DNA of 46,918 nucleotides, from contig JBBBWG010027257.1 in NCBI GenBank assembly GCA_037176905.1, positions 1 through 46,918 of the forward strand, read 5' to 3'. The translations under genes were made by a program, and so were the position numbers. The stretch comes from Azolla pinnata (taxonomy: Eukaryota; Streptophyta; Polypodiopsida; Salviniales; Salviniaceae). Below, piece by piece: positions 20,835 to 32,800 of the stretch. Positions within the stretch are counted from its first letter, which is position 1. Every line of letters starts with the position of its first letter. Below the pieces are notes generated by a model, which made no database searches, was not told where the DNA came from, and worked only from the letters and a program-made list of their open reading frames with translations.

Positions 20835-22433
20835 GTAAAGGTAGTAAAATAACATCCAGCTGTCTATTCCTTTATAGATTCTCTTCACATGATATATAGG
20901 TTCAATTTTTTCTTTCTTTTTGCTGAGAAATTCTGTATGTGATTTTGAAAGGTTGTGATCTTTGGTGTGCCAGGTTCCATTGATATAAAGGCCTGATTTA
21001 ATTCATACCTGGTTCTTGATATCTCCATCATTCCTGATACTGAAAGTCTCATTTGGTCTTGGAGCACTTGTGTGTTTTATGGAGTGTCCAATGTTAACTT
21101 GTTCCAAGGTATACTGGAGTCATCATTCTTAGTTAAAATATCCGTAAACCCTATTTTAGGCGTGGTTAATAGCTGGAGCGGCATTTTTTGGTTTTAGTCA
21201 GAGTCAAAGCGAACATCAATTCCATGATTCTGATTTTGATCTTGATCAATGATCTTGACTATCTAATTGAAAGAAGATCGAAGGAAAATAGAGCTTGACT
21301 GGGGTGTATATGCAAAATAATCTTATAAATGACTGATGTTAATGCGAATTTTGTCATGATTTGGCCAACACTATTTGGTCAGAATGTGTTTGTGTGTTAT
21401 GGTACGGTAATGGCAGATTAGATGCCTCAAGCATGAAATAGATAACTTCTAGTTTGAGAGAATTGAAACACCACTCTCACAATATATTTTGGGGTTGTGA
21501 ATGTTTACATGTGTAAATAAATGGAAGGCTATTTATAATGCAATTAGTTTTAGTTATGCATTTAGACTCCATCATATTTGTTATTAAACGATTGAGTAAT
21601 CTATGTTAAGGGAGGTTAAATCATAAGGCATGAGATAAAAGGTGTATTAGCTGACTAAGTTCTCAATGAATGAAGAGGTTTGTGGGTAAATATATTGAAT
21701 GCATGATAATACACCATACATGTTAAGAAATATAAGATTCTTTTGATCTTTATTGCCTAACTACTTTATAATCTGCTCGATATGTAATTACTGGGTTAAA
21801 TAGGCAAGAATTCTGCATTGGCTTGATGTTTTAAAATGCATGCTCCTTCAAGCTAAAATGTCTTGTTGTTCAACAGGCGGTTAGAGTTGGCAACTATTGA
21901 TTCAAGCTTTGTCGATCCCAAAATTAATTACCTACCGATTGGTGGGCTCGAGTGATCGATTGTCTTTTGCTTCATTCAAAGATTTCCAAATCCAGAATTT
22001 CCCAAGTTGGCAAGCAAATTTGCATGCGAAACGCAAGCAATGTGAGAGATCGCACCGTATGAACAAGTCAAACTGCATGCGATGATGCCTAAAGAACCCT
22101 AAACCCTAAACTCAAAACCCTAAACCCTAAACCCTAAACCCTAAACTCTAAACACTAAACCCTAAACCCTAAATAGGCGAATGTAAGAAAAAGACCAGAT
22201 GTTCCAGCTACTTGAAGTAGTTAAGTTAGTTAATGTGGTTAAGACAGTTAAGGCGGCGCAGAGATCCAGACTGTTAAGTCACTTAAGACACTTAGGGCTT
22301 TTAGGGCGGTTCGGACAGTTAGGACATCGAAGCGCAAGCACATCTGCAGGAGTTGCAGAGAGTGCTGTCGATCGAAGAGGTCAGAGAGAAGAAGCGCTTC
22401 AGGGAAAGGCGGTGTGCAGGCAGGCCGACAGCG
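20835..22433. other. Intergenic between GrpE and FKBP15
   Basis: Holds the GrpE 3' UTR and the FKBP15 promoter and leader. AT-rich to about 22080, then a telomere-like array (22088-22173), then a stretch with repeated GTTAAG/CTTAG/TTAGGG-like words (22215-22325). No gene seen. Confidence 0.7.
22088..22173 (+). repeat. Interstitial plant-type telomere repeats (CCCTAAA)n
   Basis: About ten units of CCCTAAA with some variants (CTCAAAA, CTCTAAA, CACTAAA). It ends about 260 bp before the FKBP15 start. Units of this type overlap the telo-box motif AAACCCTA found in plant promoters. Confidence 0.92.
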
Positions 22434-24383
22434 ATGCTTCCTTCTCGATCATGCCTTTGGGCATCTGTCGTGTGCTTGTTGCTCTTCATCTCACAAGGTA
22501 CGCGAGATCAAGATCGATCGATCGATCGAGAGAGAGAGAGAGAGAGTGAGTGAGTGAGAGTTTGGGGCTTTGCTCTTTGTAGTGGTCGCCAAGAAGCAAG
22601 AAGGTGAAGTCAAGGAGCTGCAGATCGGAGTGAAGGTAACAACATTTCTCCGTTGTGATCTATATACATTGTAGTATATGCACAAGCTGCAGAGGCTTCT
22701 TTCTTATGGAAATGTTTATGTGCTGGATCTTGCTCTTCTTCTTCTTCATCGTCGTTCGGGTTTTTCTTGCAGTTCAAACCTCCAGCCTGCGAAATACAAG
22801 CTCACAAAGGAGACACTGTCAAAGTGCACTACCGGGTATGTGGCATGCTGTTGATGTCGTGTTCCACATGAGCTTACTACATTTGTTTATTAGAGACGTT
22901 TGCGGCTAGTATAGTGCTTGCTGAATCAATGCATCGATACATATGTGTATCAGGATTTATCCTCGACTTAGTTTATGTGCAAAACTCTCTGGGCAACTCT
23001 GTGATGGTGGATCATCATCATATTTCGTTTTATATCTAGGGTACGCTGGTCGATGGAACAGAATTTGATTCAAGTTACTCTAGAGAAGACCCGATCGAAT
23101 TTGAACTTGGAGCAGGTCATGTTATAAAAGGTCTGGATTTGACGCTGATGACAGTCACAGGTTATTTATCTCATGATGAGTGATGTAATAATAGATACAT
23201 ACATATTTCTTTATTCTCAGGTTGGGACCAAGGACTCCTTGGGATGTGTGTGGGCGAGAAGAGGAAGTTGAAAATTCCTTCTAAATTGGGATATGGTGCC
23301 CAAGGTTCCCCACCCACAATTCCAGGCAAGAAAGATCCTTTGTGTGGTTACTCTGCTTCATAATTCGTTAGATACTTCAGAAGATTGAACCATTACTATG
23401 GTCATTATGATCCCTTAAAATCTTTCACAGTTCGAAGTGGGGTTCAATTGTTAGCTCAGGCACGAGAGATTGTTTTGTGATGTGTGTTGCTCTATAACAG
23501 GTCTCTGAAGGAACTTAATAAGTTTAATTAACTATTCCATACCTGATCTGTTCAGTTCAATATATATGACAATTATCACACATGAATTATTAAAAGATCT
23601 GAAGTATATAATATTGGAGCTAGCTGAATTGTCAGATTAAGATCTAGGCCCACAAACATGCAGCCATACAAGGTAAGAGTTTGTGGCTACAACTAGAAGT
23701 GTCTCAGCCAATGATTATTAAGGACTCCTCAGATGTTAAATTATCTACAGAATTATATGTTTGTGTGAGATTACCAAGCATAAAATAATTATTGCATTTC
23801 TAATGAGGTTAGAAGATAATGAATAACCTGTTTTATATTTCCTTGGAATTAGAGTGCTAGTAGCACTAAATGTGATGGTGAAGCACGGCCTGTGGAACTG
23901 CACTGTGTGATGTCTCTCTAACTGAACAAAAATCATCTATTTTAAGCTGTTCCATTTTCAGTATGCGTCAAAGTTTGGAGTCAAGCTCTATGTTTCTTCA
24001 CGGGCTTTTGCATTTGCATATCAATGGATTTCCCCAGGAAGGTTGCATATCTTAGGAGTGATTGTTACGAATGCAGAGCTGAAGCTTATGCATTTCTAAT
24101 GATCTTAAGAAGCTAACTTAAGAATGCAATCGAATCGCTCGATTATGTCATGATAACTTTCTAAGGGAGGATCATAATCTTGTAGTGATAATTACGAATC
24201 TAAAGCTGAAAGCATATGCTTCTGTTTGCTTGGTTTGTAAAAAATCTATTCAGGAATCCTCTAACTACGTTAATCCTTTCAATAAATTATATTGCAGGTG
24301 GTGCGACCCTCATCTTTGACACTGAGTTAGTTGCTGTCAATGGCAAAAAAGGCTCTAGAGATTCAGAAGATGATGAATTTTAA
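22434..24383 (+). CDS. FKBP15: Secretory-pathway FKBP-type peptidyl-prolyl isomerase (FKBP15 type), 6 exons
   Basis: Catalyses cis-trans isomerisation at proline during folding in the ER lumen. Exons: 22434-22497, 22583-22635, 22773-22835, 23040-23130, 23221-23325, 24298-24383; total 153 aa, the usual size for plant FKBP15. Residues 1-22 form a signal peptide ([15 protein letters not shown]). The FKBP fold follows: [96 protein letters not shown]. The active-site aromatic and acidic residues expected in YRG, FDSS, VIxGWDQ and LGYG are present. ATG 22434 is the first ATG in its frame. The last intron starts with GC, not GT (CCAG|GCAAGA), and the frame only continues with this junction. The protein ends in DDEF, a variant of the ER-retention signal. 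Confidence 0.94.
22510..22560 (+). repeat. (GATC)n-(GA)n-(GTGA)n microsatellite in FKBP15 intron 1
   Basis: Compound simple repeat within the short 85-bp first intron, filling most of it. Confidence 0.85.
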
Positions 24384-25391
24384 GCTTAGATGGTGATCGA
24401 TAATACATCTATTGACTACTAGGTGGAGGTTCATTTTTGTTTAATTGTATTCGGAACATTCAAAAGCAACAAAACTGTTATTTGGGAATAATGCCGGCAA
24501 AAACAAGATGATCTTGTAACTGTTAATGTGTAAACCTTTCAAGTTGTGGAAAATGAGGAGCAAGGAAGCTAAAATTGTTTTTCATGGCTGGTAAGTTCTT
24601 TCTGGCCTCAAATTTCTTGTTTTTTGTGTGTATCGGTCAGAAAACATGGAAACTCGGACAAGTGCAAGACCGTGGACATATTTATTACATCGATTGCTGC
24701 ATGATGACTATTTTAGTAATGAGTAACGGCCTTCAATGGACTATGTATTCAAATGCAGTCCTTTGGAGGAGGTTGAATGGAATGGGTGAAGCCTTCGATA
24801 GGGCAGCTTGAAACTAGTTGTATAAAGCTCAGTTGAAAGTGGAAATTGCACAAGATGTCTTTTGCATGAAGTGAGGAGGCTCTTCATCATCGAACCAGAG
24901 TGAAGGGCTCAGACGTTGCCTAATTGTTTAAACTTTAGAAGTTATAGTTTTTGATTAAGCTAATATACATTGCAAAATGGTGGGTTATTGTTTCTTTGTC
25001 GATTCGGGGTTAGTGACAAAGAGCGGGTTATTTCTTTGTCGATTTGGGGTTAGTAGTTACAAAGAGCCTATCTATCGTTGAGTTTTTGGATTAGAACCAG
25101 TTCTTTTATGCAAATGTATTTTGGGCGTGCGATCTGACAATTGGTTGCTAGCTTGTTCATAAGCTTTTGCATTTGTGGAAAACCCTCGTAACAATTAACA
25201 CTGCATGCACAAAATCAACGGCTTCGGGCTTCCAAATGAGTGGTTTTTTATGCAGTTTGAAAAGGCAGATAACACGCAAGGTGTTCGATGTATAAGCTAG
25301 ATCGCTTGTTGATTATGCGACATCTAGCTCGCAAGTGACACAATCGCAACCATGCTCAAGGTATCCTCTAGGCTTTGCGACAAACATTGCC

Positions 25392-25466
25392 TTTAAACCC
25401 TAAACAAACCCCTCGCCCCTTAAAAACCCTAAATCCCAACCCCTTAAAACTCGAAACCCTAAACCG
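25392..25466 (+). repeat. Degenerate telomere-like / telo-box cluster upstream of bL35m
   Basis: Four CCCTAAA words with diverged spacers such as CCCCTTAAAA and CCCTAAATCCC. Lies about 270-350 bp before the bL35m start. Confidence 0.7.
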
Positions 25467-25621
25467 TTTTTCGCCGACCTTCAGAAGTATCTCATCGCAC
25501 AATACAACACAGCCGAAGCATCGAAGATTTGTGAACAATGTCAAGGTTGTCAAGAAGAGCTCTTGACAGATGAACACATCCTGTGAAGCTCTGATAAGAT
25601 TTGATTGTCTTACAATTAATT

Positions 25622-25690
25622 AAGAAGAAGAAGAAGAAGAAGAAAGAAGAAGGAAGAAGAAGAAGAAGAAGAAGAAGAAGAAGAAAGAAG
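25622..25690 (+). repeat. (GAA)n tract upstream of bL35m
   Basis: Triplet GAA repeat with AAGAAGGAA interruptions, ending 48 bp before the start codon at 25738. Confidence 0.88.
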
Positions 25691-25737
25691 GCTATTTTTG
25701 TGAAGAGTTTCTACCTGAGATTCGGAACAGGACGACC

Positions 25738-28700
25738 ATGTTGCGGCATTTCCTTCGCCGCTGCCTTTCTTCTTCTCTTCCTGCTTCTTCTTCTTCTTCT
25801 TGTGCTGCTGCTGCTGCTGCTGGTGGTGGTGCTGCTGCTTCTCCTTGTTCTTTTCCTATTGCTACGTCTTCTTTGGCACATCTTCACGCTCCCCCCTTTG
25901 CGCTTTGGAGACCAGATCCTCGCCACGTGCTCTGGTCATGGCCGCTTCTGCCCATCACTCCCTTCTACCAGGTACCCAATAAACCTTGAACATTTCTCAT
26001 GTGGCTCCCCTCACGAGAGTATCATCACTTTGATTTATAGCCTTTTTACGCACATGCTTGGAGTTTTGCTTCAAATCGTCATCCCTTTGGTTATGGAAGG
26101 TTTATGGGCTGTTTCTTGTCCAGAGGCTTTTATGAAACAGGGGATATACTCCTAAGAGAGGGGTTTATTGGATGGTTTTTGTGAATGTGGTTTTTTGTAT
26201 GATAGTTGTGAGGATAATTTGGAGGTTATGAAACTGGGATTTCAAACCTCTGTGTCTAGGGTTCCATATCTATGTAGATTGCTTACGAAATAACATCCCT
26301 TCAATGTCGGAAAGACTTGCAACTCTAGCAAATTGGTTCTTTGTTGACTTGGATATTGAAGTCTAGTTTGGAGCAGTATTGAGAAAACTCGGAGATTGGA
26401 GTTGAAAAGTTTTCGTTTCAAGACAAAGATAGGTTTTGTGGTTGGTAATGATATCAAGAGTTGCGATGTGTAATGATTTTGTGGTTGGGAATGGCATGGG
26501 TGATGCGTGTTTGGAACTGATATCAAGGGTTGCGATGTGTAATGATTTTGTGGTTGGTAATGGCATGGGTGATGCGTGTTTGGAACTGATATCAAGGGTT
26601 GCGATGTGTAATGATTTTGTGGTTGGGAATGGCATGGGTGATGCGTGTTTGGAACTGATATCAAGGATTGCCATGTGTAATGATTTTGTGGTTGGGACTG
26701 ATATGATCAATTTCCTTAAGAAACTCGTTATGAGGCTCAGGGTTTGGGTCAGGTTTGAGAATGACATTGGTCATCACATTCTTCCATCATCGAGTCCTTG
26801 TGTTTTATCTATAGGTCTTGCTCTGAGGATTTTTAACCTAGAACCATGTCAGATGTTTTTCTGATGTGTGCATGCCTTTCCAAGGTTATTTTATGGCAAA
26901 ATGTTGGCATGTGGTTATCAGTTATCATCCTTGTATTGAAACATTCTGACATCTCATTTGCATTTGGAGAATCCCAGGCATGTTATCATAAAATAAAACA
27001 TTCTTACTGCCAGTATCGAAACAGTTGATAGTGATGATATATCTTCAAGGGTGTACTCGAAAACCTGAACCCTGAGGGTAATAAAACTTCACTTTATAAG
27101 CAGCATGAGCTTGGCTTCGTGGGAGAATGTAAGTTATAGAATAAATTATTGGTGTTATTATGGCTGCAATAGTACGTAAACTAGGTCTGTATGAGTCGTT
27201 GTCTGTTCTTTTCCTGTTTTTAAACATCCAAATTCTCTTCAGTGTCAAATCTGCCAAATCATTCTGAAAATCTTGAACCTAGCTGGCTAAAAGAAATTTA
27301 GTTTTGTGGGTTGCCTGTAGCTTTACGGTAAACTTGTACTGTAAACTTATCAAAAAGTGTACAATCATATGCTAATCATTGTCAGCTATACATCAGCATT
27401 ACAGAGAACCGGCTGTGTATGGCCTAGTTTTTTCACTTCATGAGATTGCTAAAGTACTCCGTACATACAGCCATGATTTACATCTTGCATGTATCAAATG
27501 CTATTACTCTTGTTTTCCATCATTCGGATGTTTCAATTGATAGATGCTATTAAAATTTATAGTTCTGGTTAATACTTTGAAAAGCCTTTGACTATCTTTA
27601 TACTGGATAGTGATTGCTTCTTTAACCAGTGTAGACACTTCAAGTTTGTCTCATCTTTCTTATGATTCTGCCTTTGGGATTGTGTGATTAGCGATTTTGG
27701 AATCTACAGACATGAATAGGATGGTTGTTCTTTGTAATATTTCCTCCACTATGATCCATAGACAAGTGAGATTATCAATAGATTTCATGGTAGCCCTACT
27801 CAGACAGTCCATTTGGTATTTGGCTTTCCCAAAAGCTTTTCGATACCAATTTATAAAAAATAAGTTCCAGTTATGTTCAGAAATAGTTTAAGTGACAAGT
27901 AGTCTCTAGTCTTTGCCCTTAGTGTATATTTTTCCATATTATTGAGATTCCAAACTATATGCACTAACCTCTCAGACATTTTGATAGGCCTTATATATCG
28001 CTTGTGAATTACTTTGGGAGACATTATTAATTTGTTTCTTCGTAATGATGATATTATATAGCTTTCCCATACTGTATAGGTTTTGGAGTGGTCATATGTT
28101 TCTGCTTCTTGACAACTAATTAATGTCCATAGATTAACAACACGGAAGACACATAGAACCAACAACCATCATGGAGGATTCTCGCCAACTTATAGATGGG
28201 GGTTTGTCAAGTAGTAGAATAAAAGCTGAAAAGGAAACAAAGCTTGCCTCTGAATGCCATTTTTTAATCTTCAATGCGTATGTTTCTATATGGTCAGATC
28301 AGCAAGCAAATCTTTTCTGGTATAATTGATCAATTGTCTCAGTATTCAGTGAACTGGTAGAGTTTCTATTTGCAATGTGTTTGAGCATGGTTTTAAGGTG
28401 TTTGCATCGGGATGACGGAGAGAGTGTGTATGCATGTATTCTTGTGACGCTTATCTAACGGTCTGATTTTGTTAACTTCCCAGATGGGACATCAACGGAT
28501 GTATGCATCAAAACTGAAGAAATACAAGATTAAAGCATATTCGTCAGTAGAACAAAAGCCCTATCCTAAATAAATTTTGTAAAATTTGCATGTTATGTTT
28601 CCAAAATAATCTTTTCTTTCTGAAGGTCTTTCAAAGAAAGATTCAAAACCAAAGCAAACGGGGAGGTGAAACGCTGGAAGGCTGGGAAACGACATAATGC

Positions 28701-28942
28701 ACATTCAAAGGTCAGAATAAGATGGGAGGAAAACGACCCATAAATACCCTAGGTTTTGGATAGTTAAATTACAATAATTTTCTTCACTTCTATTTGTTTC
28801 TTTTTCAGCTTGCTAGTGTTGTATTACAACTAATGTTCCCTTTTGGTTGTAGACCAACAAGCAACTTCGTCAACTACGACGGCCTACAGTTGTGCATCCT
28901 GCATATGCTACTGTAATGAAGAAATTGAACTTTATGGGCTGA
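25738..28942 (+). CDS. Mitochondrial large-subunit ribosomal protein bL35m, 4 exons
   Basis: Bacterial-type L35 protein of the mitochondrial ribosome. Exons: 25738-25971, 28484-28542, 28626-28710, 28853-28942; 155 aa. Exon 1 (78 codons) is an Arg/Ser/Ala-rich presequence (MLRHFLRRCLSSS) with low-complexity Ser, Ala and Gly runs. The mature domain is short and very basic: KLKKYKIKAYSSFKERFK, VKRWKAGKRHNAHSK, QLRQLRRPTVVHPAYATVMK, KLNFMG at the end. The motif KRHNAH is the L35 hallmark. The split codon TC|G at the exon 2-3 join restores the conserved AYSSFK. Exon 1 is the least certain part, because presequences are not conserved; it was chosen because the frame joins and the donor CCAG|GTACCC is good. 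Confidence 0.88.
25972..28483 (+). other. bL35m intron 1 (2.5 kb)
   Basis: Separates presequence and mature domain. Contains the 69-bp minisatellite at about 26431-26709; the rest is AT-rich with no recognised gene. Confidence 0.8.
26431..26709. repeat. 69-bp minisatellite in bL35m intron 1
   Basis: Units start at GATATCAAG at 26450, 26519, 26588 and 26657, exactly 69 bp apart. The first three are near identical and the fourth diverges after about 45 bp. A partial unit precedes 26450. The period is a multiple of three, so both strands show artificial open frames. Confidence 0.95.
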
Positions 28943-29810
28943 TGGATGAAATCTCACGAGCTAAAATACTCTAAAAATGATACACAAATTATTGGGCTAA
29001 TTGTGTGGCTCAAGAACTAGCCAATTGTGGCTGGGGAATTTTTGTTATTCAAAAGAGGCAGAAGTTTTTAGATCTAGGAAGACTTCCGTAAAGCAAGTCA
29101 ATATTCACTTGTTACACGTCACAAATAAGTCTTTGGTGCTCTGTTCGATGTTCTTGTCCAGTGTACCTTTAACGACAGCTTATTATTCATCTTTTCTTTC
29201 CCAGTGGGGATTGAAATGGGCTTGCTGATATGTATTTAGAAGTGTTAGCCTCTGTTGAATCCACCAATCAAGGCGTTTGTAATTAAGTTGGGTAGTGAGT
29301 TTTATGTGAGGTTTCTTATGATTGTAAATTGTTTCAAAGTAGAATCTATAAATAGAAGTATCATCTGTGGGCTGCACTTCTCAAAGCTAGTTGATGCCTG
29401 AAAATTTGCTTCAGTTTTAGACACTATAAACAATTAAAATGCAAGACTCCCATGACTCCCATGAAGTACATTCTAAATGTTTGATTTAGATAAATGCAAA
29501 ATAAAAGAAACCAACAGCTGGCCAAAATTTTGTAATTAGTGCAACAAAAACACATGAAATCACGTTTTCGTCAAATTTACAAAAATGCAAATCATGACAC
29601 TAAGTTGCCAGGACCATAAAGCGGTCTCTTGATTGAGAGCTACTGACTTGAAGGAAAATTTGGCACTGGAAACTAAGAACTTTTCTTCCATTGGTCTTTA
29701 AAAAAAGGTTGAGAATGATACATGATGGCAGTTGAAGTTAATATAAACGAGTAATCTATTACTGTACAAGATGCCCACATACAATGAGATACCACAATCA
29801 AGAGGCATAG
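28943..29810. other. Convergent intergenic region between bL35m and EME1
   Basis: Should contain the 3' UTRs of both genes, which point toward each other. No coding signal or repeat recognised. Confidence 0.7.
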
Positions 29811-32800
29811 TCAATCTCGAAACAAGTCTGCACCTTCCTCCACATCATCGGTGTGAAGATTCCCTTGCTGTGCCATCATGATCCGATATACACGTCTTGA
29901 GCAAGCCGGCCCTACACGCCGATTGCTCTCACCTCCCAGAAGTCCCTCTTTAATTAAATCTTGCAAAAGAAATTCCTTCTCATGCACCTAGAATAATCAG
30001 TCCACCATAAAGTCAAAACACCAAGATCTAATTTTACATTTTTTAAAGCTACTTCAATTTTTACCTATTACATGAATGCCAAGCTGTTGGAATATATATC
30101 ATGAGGAGTGCTTCTAAAACGTATTCTAAGTAAATGTTTGCTTAATTTGGGGTGAAGGGGAGTATGACAACATTACCGTTTTTGATGGGTCCAAATATGC
30201 TTCAAAAAGAGCATTCATGGAAGGATATTTCTTTGCAATTGCAATAGCACATGCTCCAGAAACTTTTGGCAATGCTACCAATGCTTTCATCCTGTGCACA
30301 GAAAATACTTCAGAACTACATAGAAATCATTGGTATATAAAGACAGTGTCCGCGAATCTCTTTGCACATCAATTGTCCTAACCCTAGCATTTGTGCCTCC
30401 CAATTTAGTTTATTTGAGCATATAGTAGTGAACTAAATAGTAAAATAATGAAGTACTTAAGAGGAGGAGCATATAGAAAAATACCAGAGATTTTTTTTTA
30501 TCACGTCAATATTTGGATCATTTTTCACCACATGATCTCCATTTGCCCTCAAAGAAAGTGTTGACAACTTGCGTCTGCAGAAGAGTAATAAGAAAGCAAC
30601 ATACAAAATTTTTTAGGTCAATAGGGACAATTATTGAGCCATTATGATTCAGAAAATGAGTGGCTACAGACCAAGAAGAGATCCAATACATACTTGAAAG
30701 GGCACTCTGCTAAACTCCTTGTCAAACCCACTATATGTTCTGCTACTTCGGCTTCATCAAGGCATAATCGTGAATGCACACCGTTGTAAGATGTTATAAA
30801 CTTAGCCAAAACCTACTACGGCACCAAGTATCAGTAGAAAGTATGAATAGACATAGATTAAAGATCATTTAATAATCTAATATAACCTGCATTCTCTAAT
30901 GATAATGGTTTTGTTTGAATATGTGCTTATGTAACGGGCTAAATCTGGAGTACCTCTATTTCTTCACTCAAACAAAGTCCTAAAATGACTACATGTGTTT
31001 CGGGAACGTTCGGTACACTTGGCAAATGGCAGACAGTTGGGAGCATATGGTGAAAGAAAGAAACCTCAGTAATACCATATAGTAATAGATGCATGCTTCA
31101 TAAAGAAAAATTGAATGTACGTCATCTATGTGTTACTTGCTCTACAGGTGGTCGGATCCAGCTGTTTCCAGGATTCTTAAACTGCTGTTGCTCTCTGCCA
31201 AAAATCAAAATAGGTTAGTCAAGTTGCTATGTGGACAAAAATCACACAAACTCATTCTCATGAATGGTTGAATAAAATTTAATCTCCAACCCAACAAGAG
31301 ACATACTGTGGTTTCAATTCCATAAAAATTCTGGTGGGTCTGGTTTATAACAGTTTGGTACATATTATCTAAATCGATTTCTAATGCCATATTTGCTATC
31401 CGATTTGAATGAGCAAAGTGTTAATCAAGGTTATATCCGTGAAGCTCATGTGTGGCATTCCTTTTGATTTCTAATCAAGTTTATGTGTGTAAAACATATC
31501 ATGAGATGTATTTTCAAACCTTTTATGCAAGTATCGCATAAGCTTGTTAATCAAATAGCATAAGGTGTAGCCAGGATAGATTTTTTGCAGTGATTTGATA
31601 TGGCTATCAAGAACCTGCTTGTTGATCATGTCAACGAATTCCTCGGCTTCCAACACAATAAGGACATATGATACAGGCTTACTTTCCATTGATAACTGCA
31701 AGCATATTAAGATCTATTAAAGATTGCTGATCATTGTTTCTGTAGACTCTTAAAAAATGATACTTGAAGCACTAACCCACCTGAGGTTGAGATGTTCTAG
31801 AAGATTCCAGTTCTTGGGAGTCTTGGAATTGAGAATCTCCTTGTGACATTGATTTTGGATCAAAGAATGGAAACTGCATTTTCCAGATCACAGTTTTTTT
31901 AACTGGGTTTTGCACAAGATGATATTTAAAACCCTTCTCGGCAAATCGGGTCAAAAGATGGCCTGATCATAAAATTGAAACTCAAAAAACAATCAAAAGA
32001 TACACAAATAATAAACAGGCAGCGAGAAAATAAAAAGAGGTCCGTTCATTCCATGAGAAATGTAGCATCATTACATAGATATTCAGAGAAAAAAGAAAGA
32101 AGATGGTTGAAGTTACCTCCAACTAACCCTCCTTCGAGAATCTGTGTGTCCACAAAGGCAGTGATATTCTGTAATGCGAACTTTCCCTTTTCCCACTTCC
32201 CCTTCTCTTTTTCCATTTTCCGCCTCTCGGTTGCTTCTGCTCTCAACTCTTCCTTCCTTTTCCTTTCTTCCTATATGAAACAAATTTCCTAAATTTTTAC
32301 AGATACATTTTCCTCCAATATTGTAAACACAAATTTTGGAGATATCTATGTGGTATTCAAAGGCATGCGCCACAAACCTCACTCCTTTGTTTCTTTGCTT
32401 CTTGTTGCCTTTTTTTCTCTTCTCGCTGCCTTTTCTTTTCTTCTTGTTTCTCTCGTCGAAGAATCTCTCTTTCTTCTTTGAGTTTCTGCTTTCTGGCTTC
32501 CAATGCATCTCTGTCTTTCACCCTTTTCTCTTCTTTGTTTTGCTTCCCTATTTCATCTCCTAACATCTTTGTTCGTTCAATGCTTTTCTTTGGTCTTTTA
32601 TCATTCACACTATCACCACTATCACTTAGCTCCCCATCTCTTTTCTTCTGCATAGTTGATGCGTACAATTTCCTTTCCCCCTCAGAATCTTGAGGGCTTA
32701 TATCGCTTTTATGTCCATAGACGTCCTCAGTATATACATCATTAGGGTTAAATGTATTGGTTCTCAATATGCCTTTCACTTGATCATTCCACCCAGACAA

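Larger units (their letters stand above)
24384..25737. other. Intergenic between FKBP15 and bL35m
   Basis: FKBP15 3' flank to about 24550. A short near-duplicate (TTATTTCTTTGTCGATT-GGGGTTAGT) lies at about 24985-25060. Degenerate telomere-like words are at 25392-25466 and a GAA tract at 25622-25690. No gene seen. Confidence 0.65.

Noticed and set aside
25601-26155. 184-codon plus-strand frame over the bL35m first exon
   Set aside because: Lys, Arg and Leu runs are translated GAA and CTT repeats; the bL35m exon uses another frame that joins correctly to the conserved domain.
26436-26864. 142-codon open frame with 23-residue repeats
   Set aside because: It comes from the 69-bp intronic minisatellite; no start context or family match.
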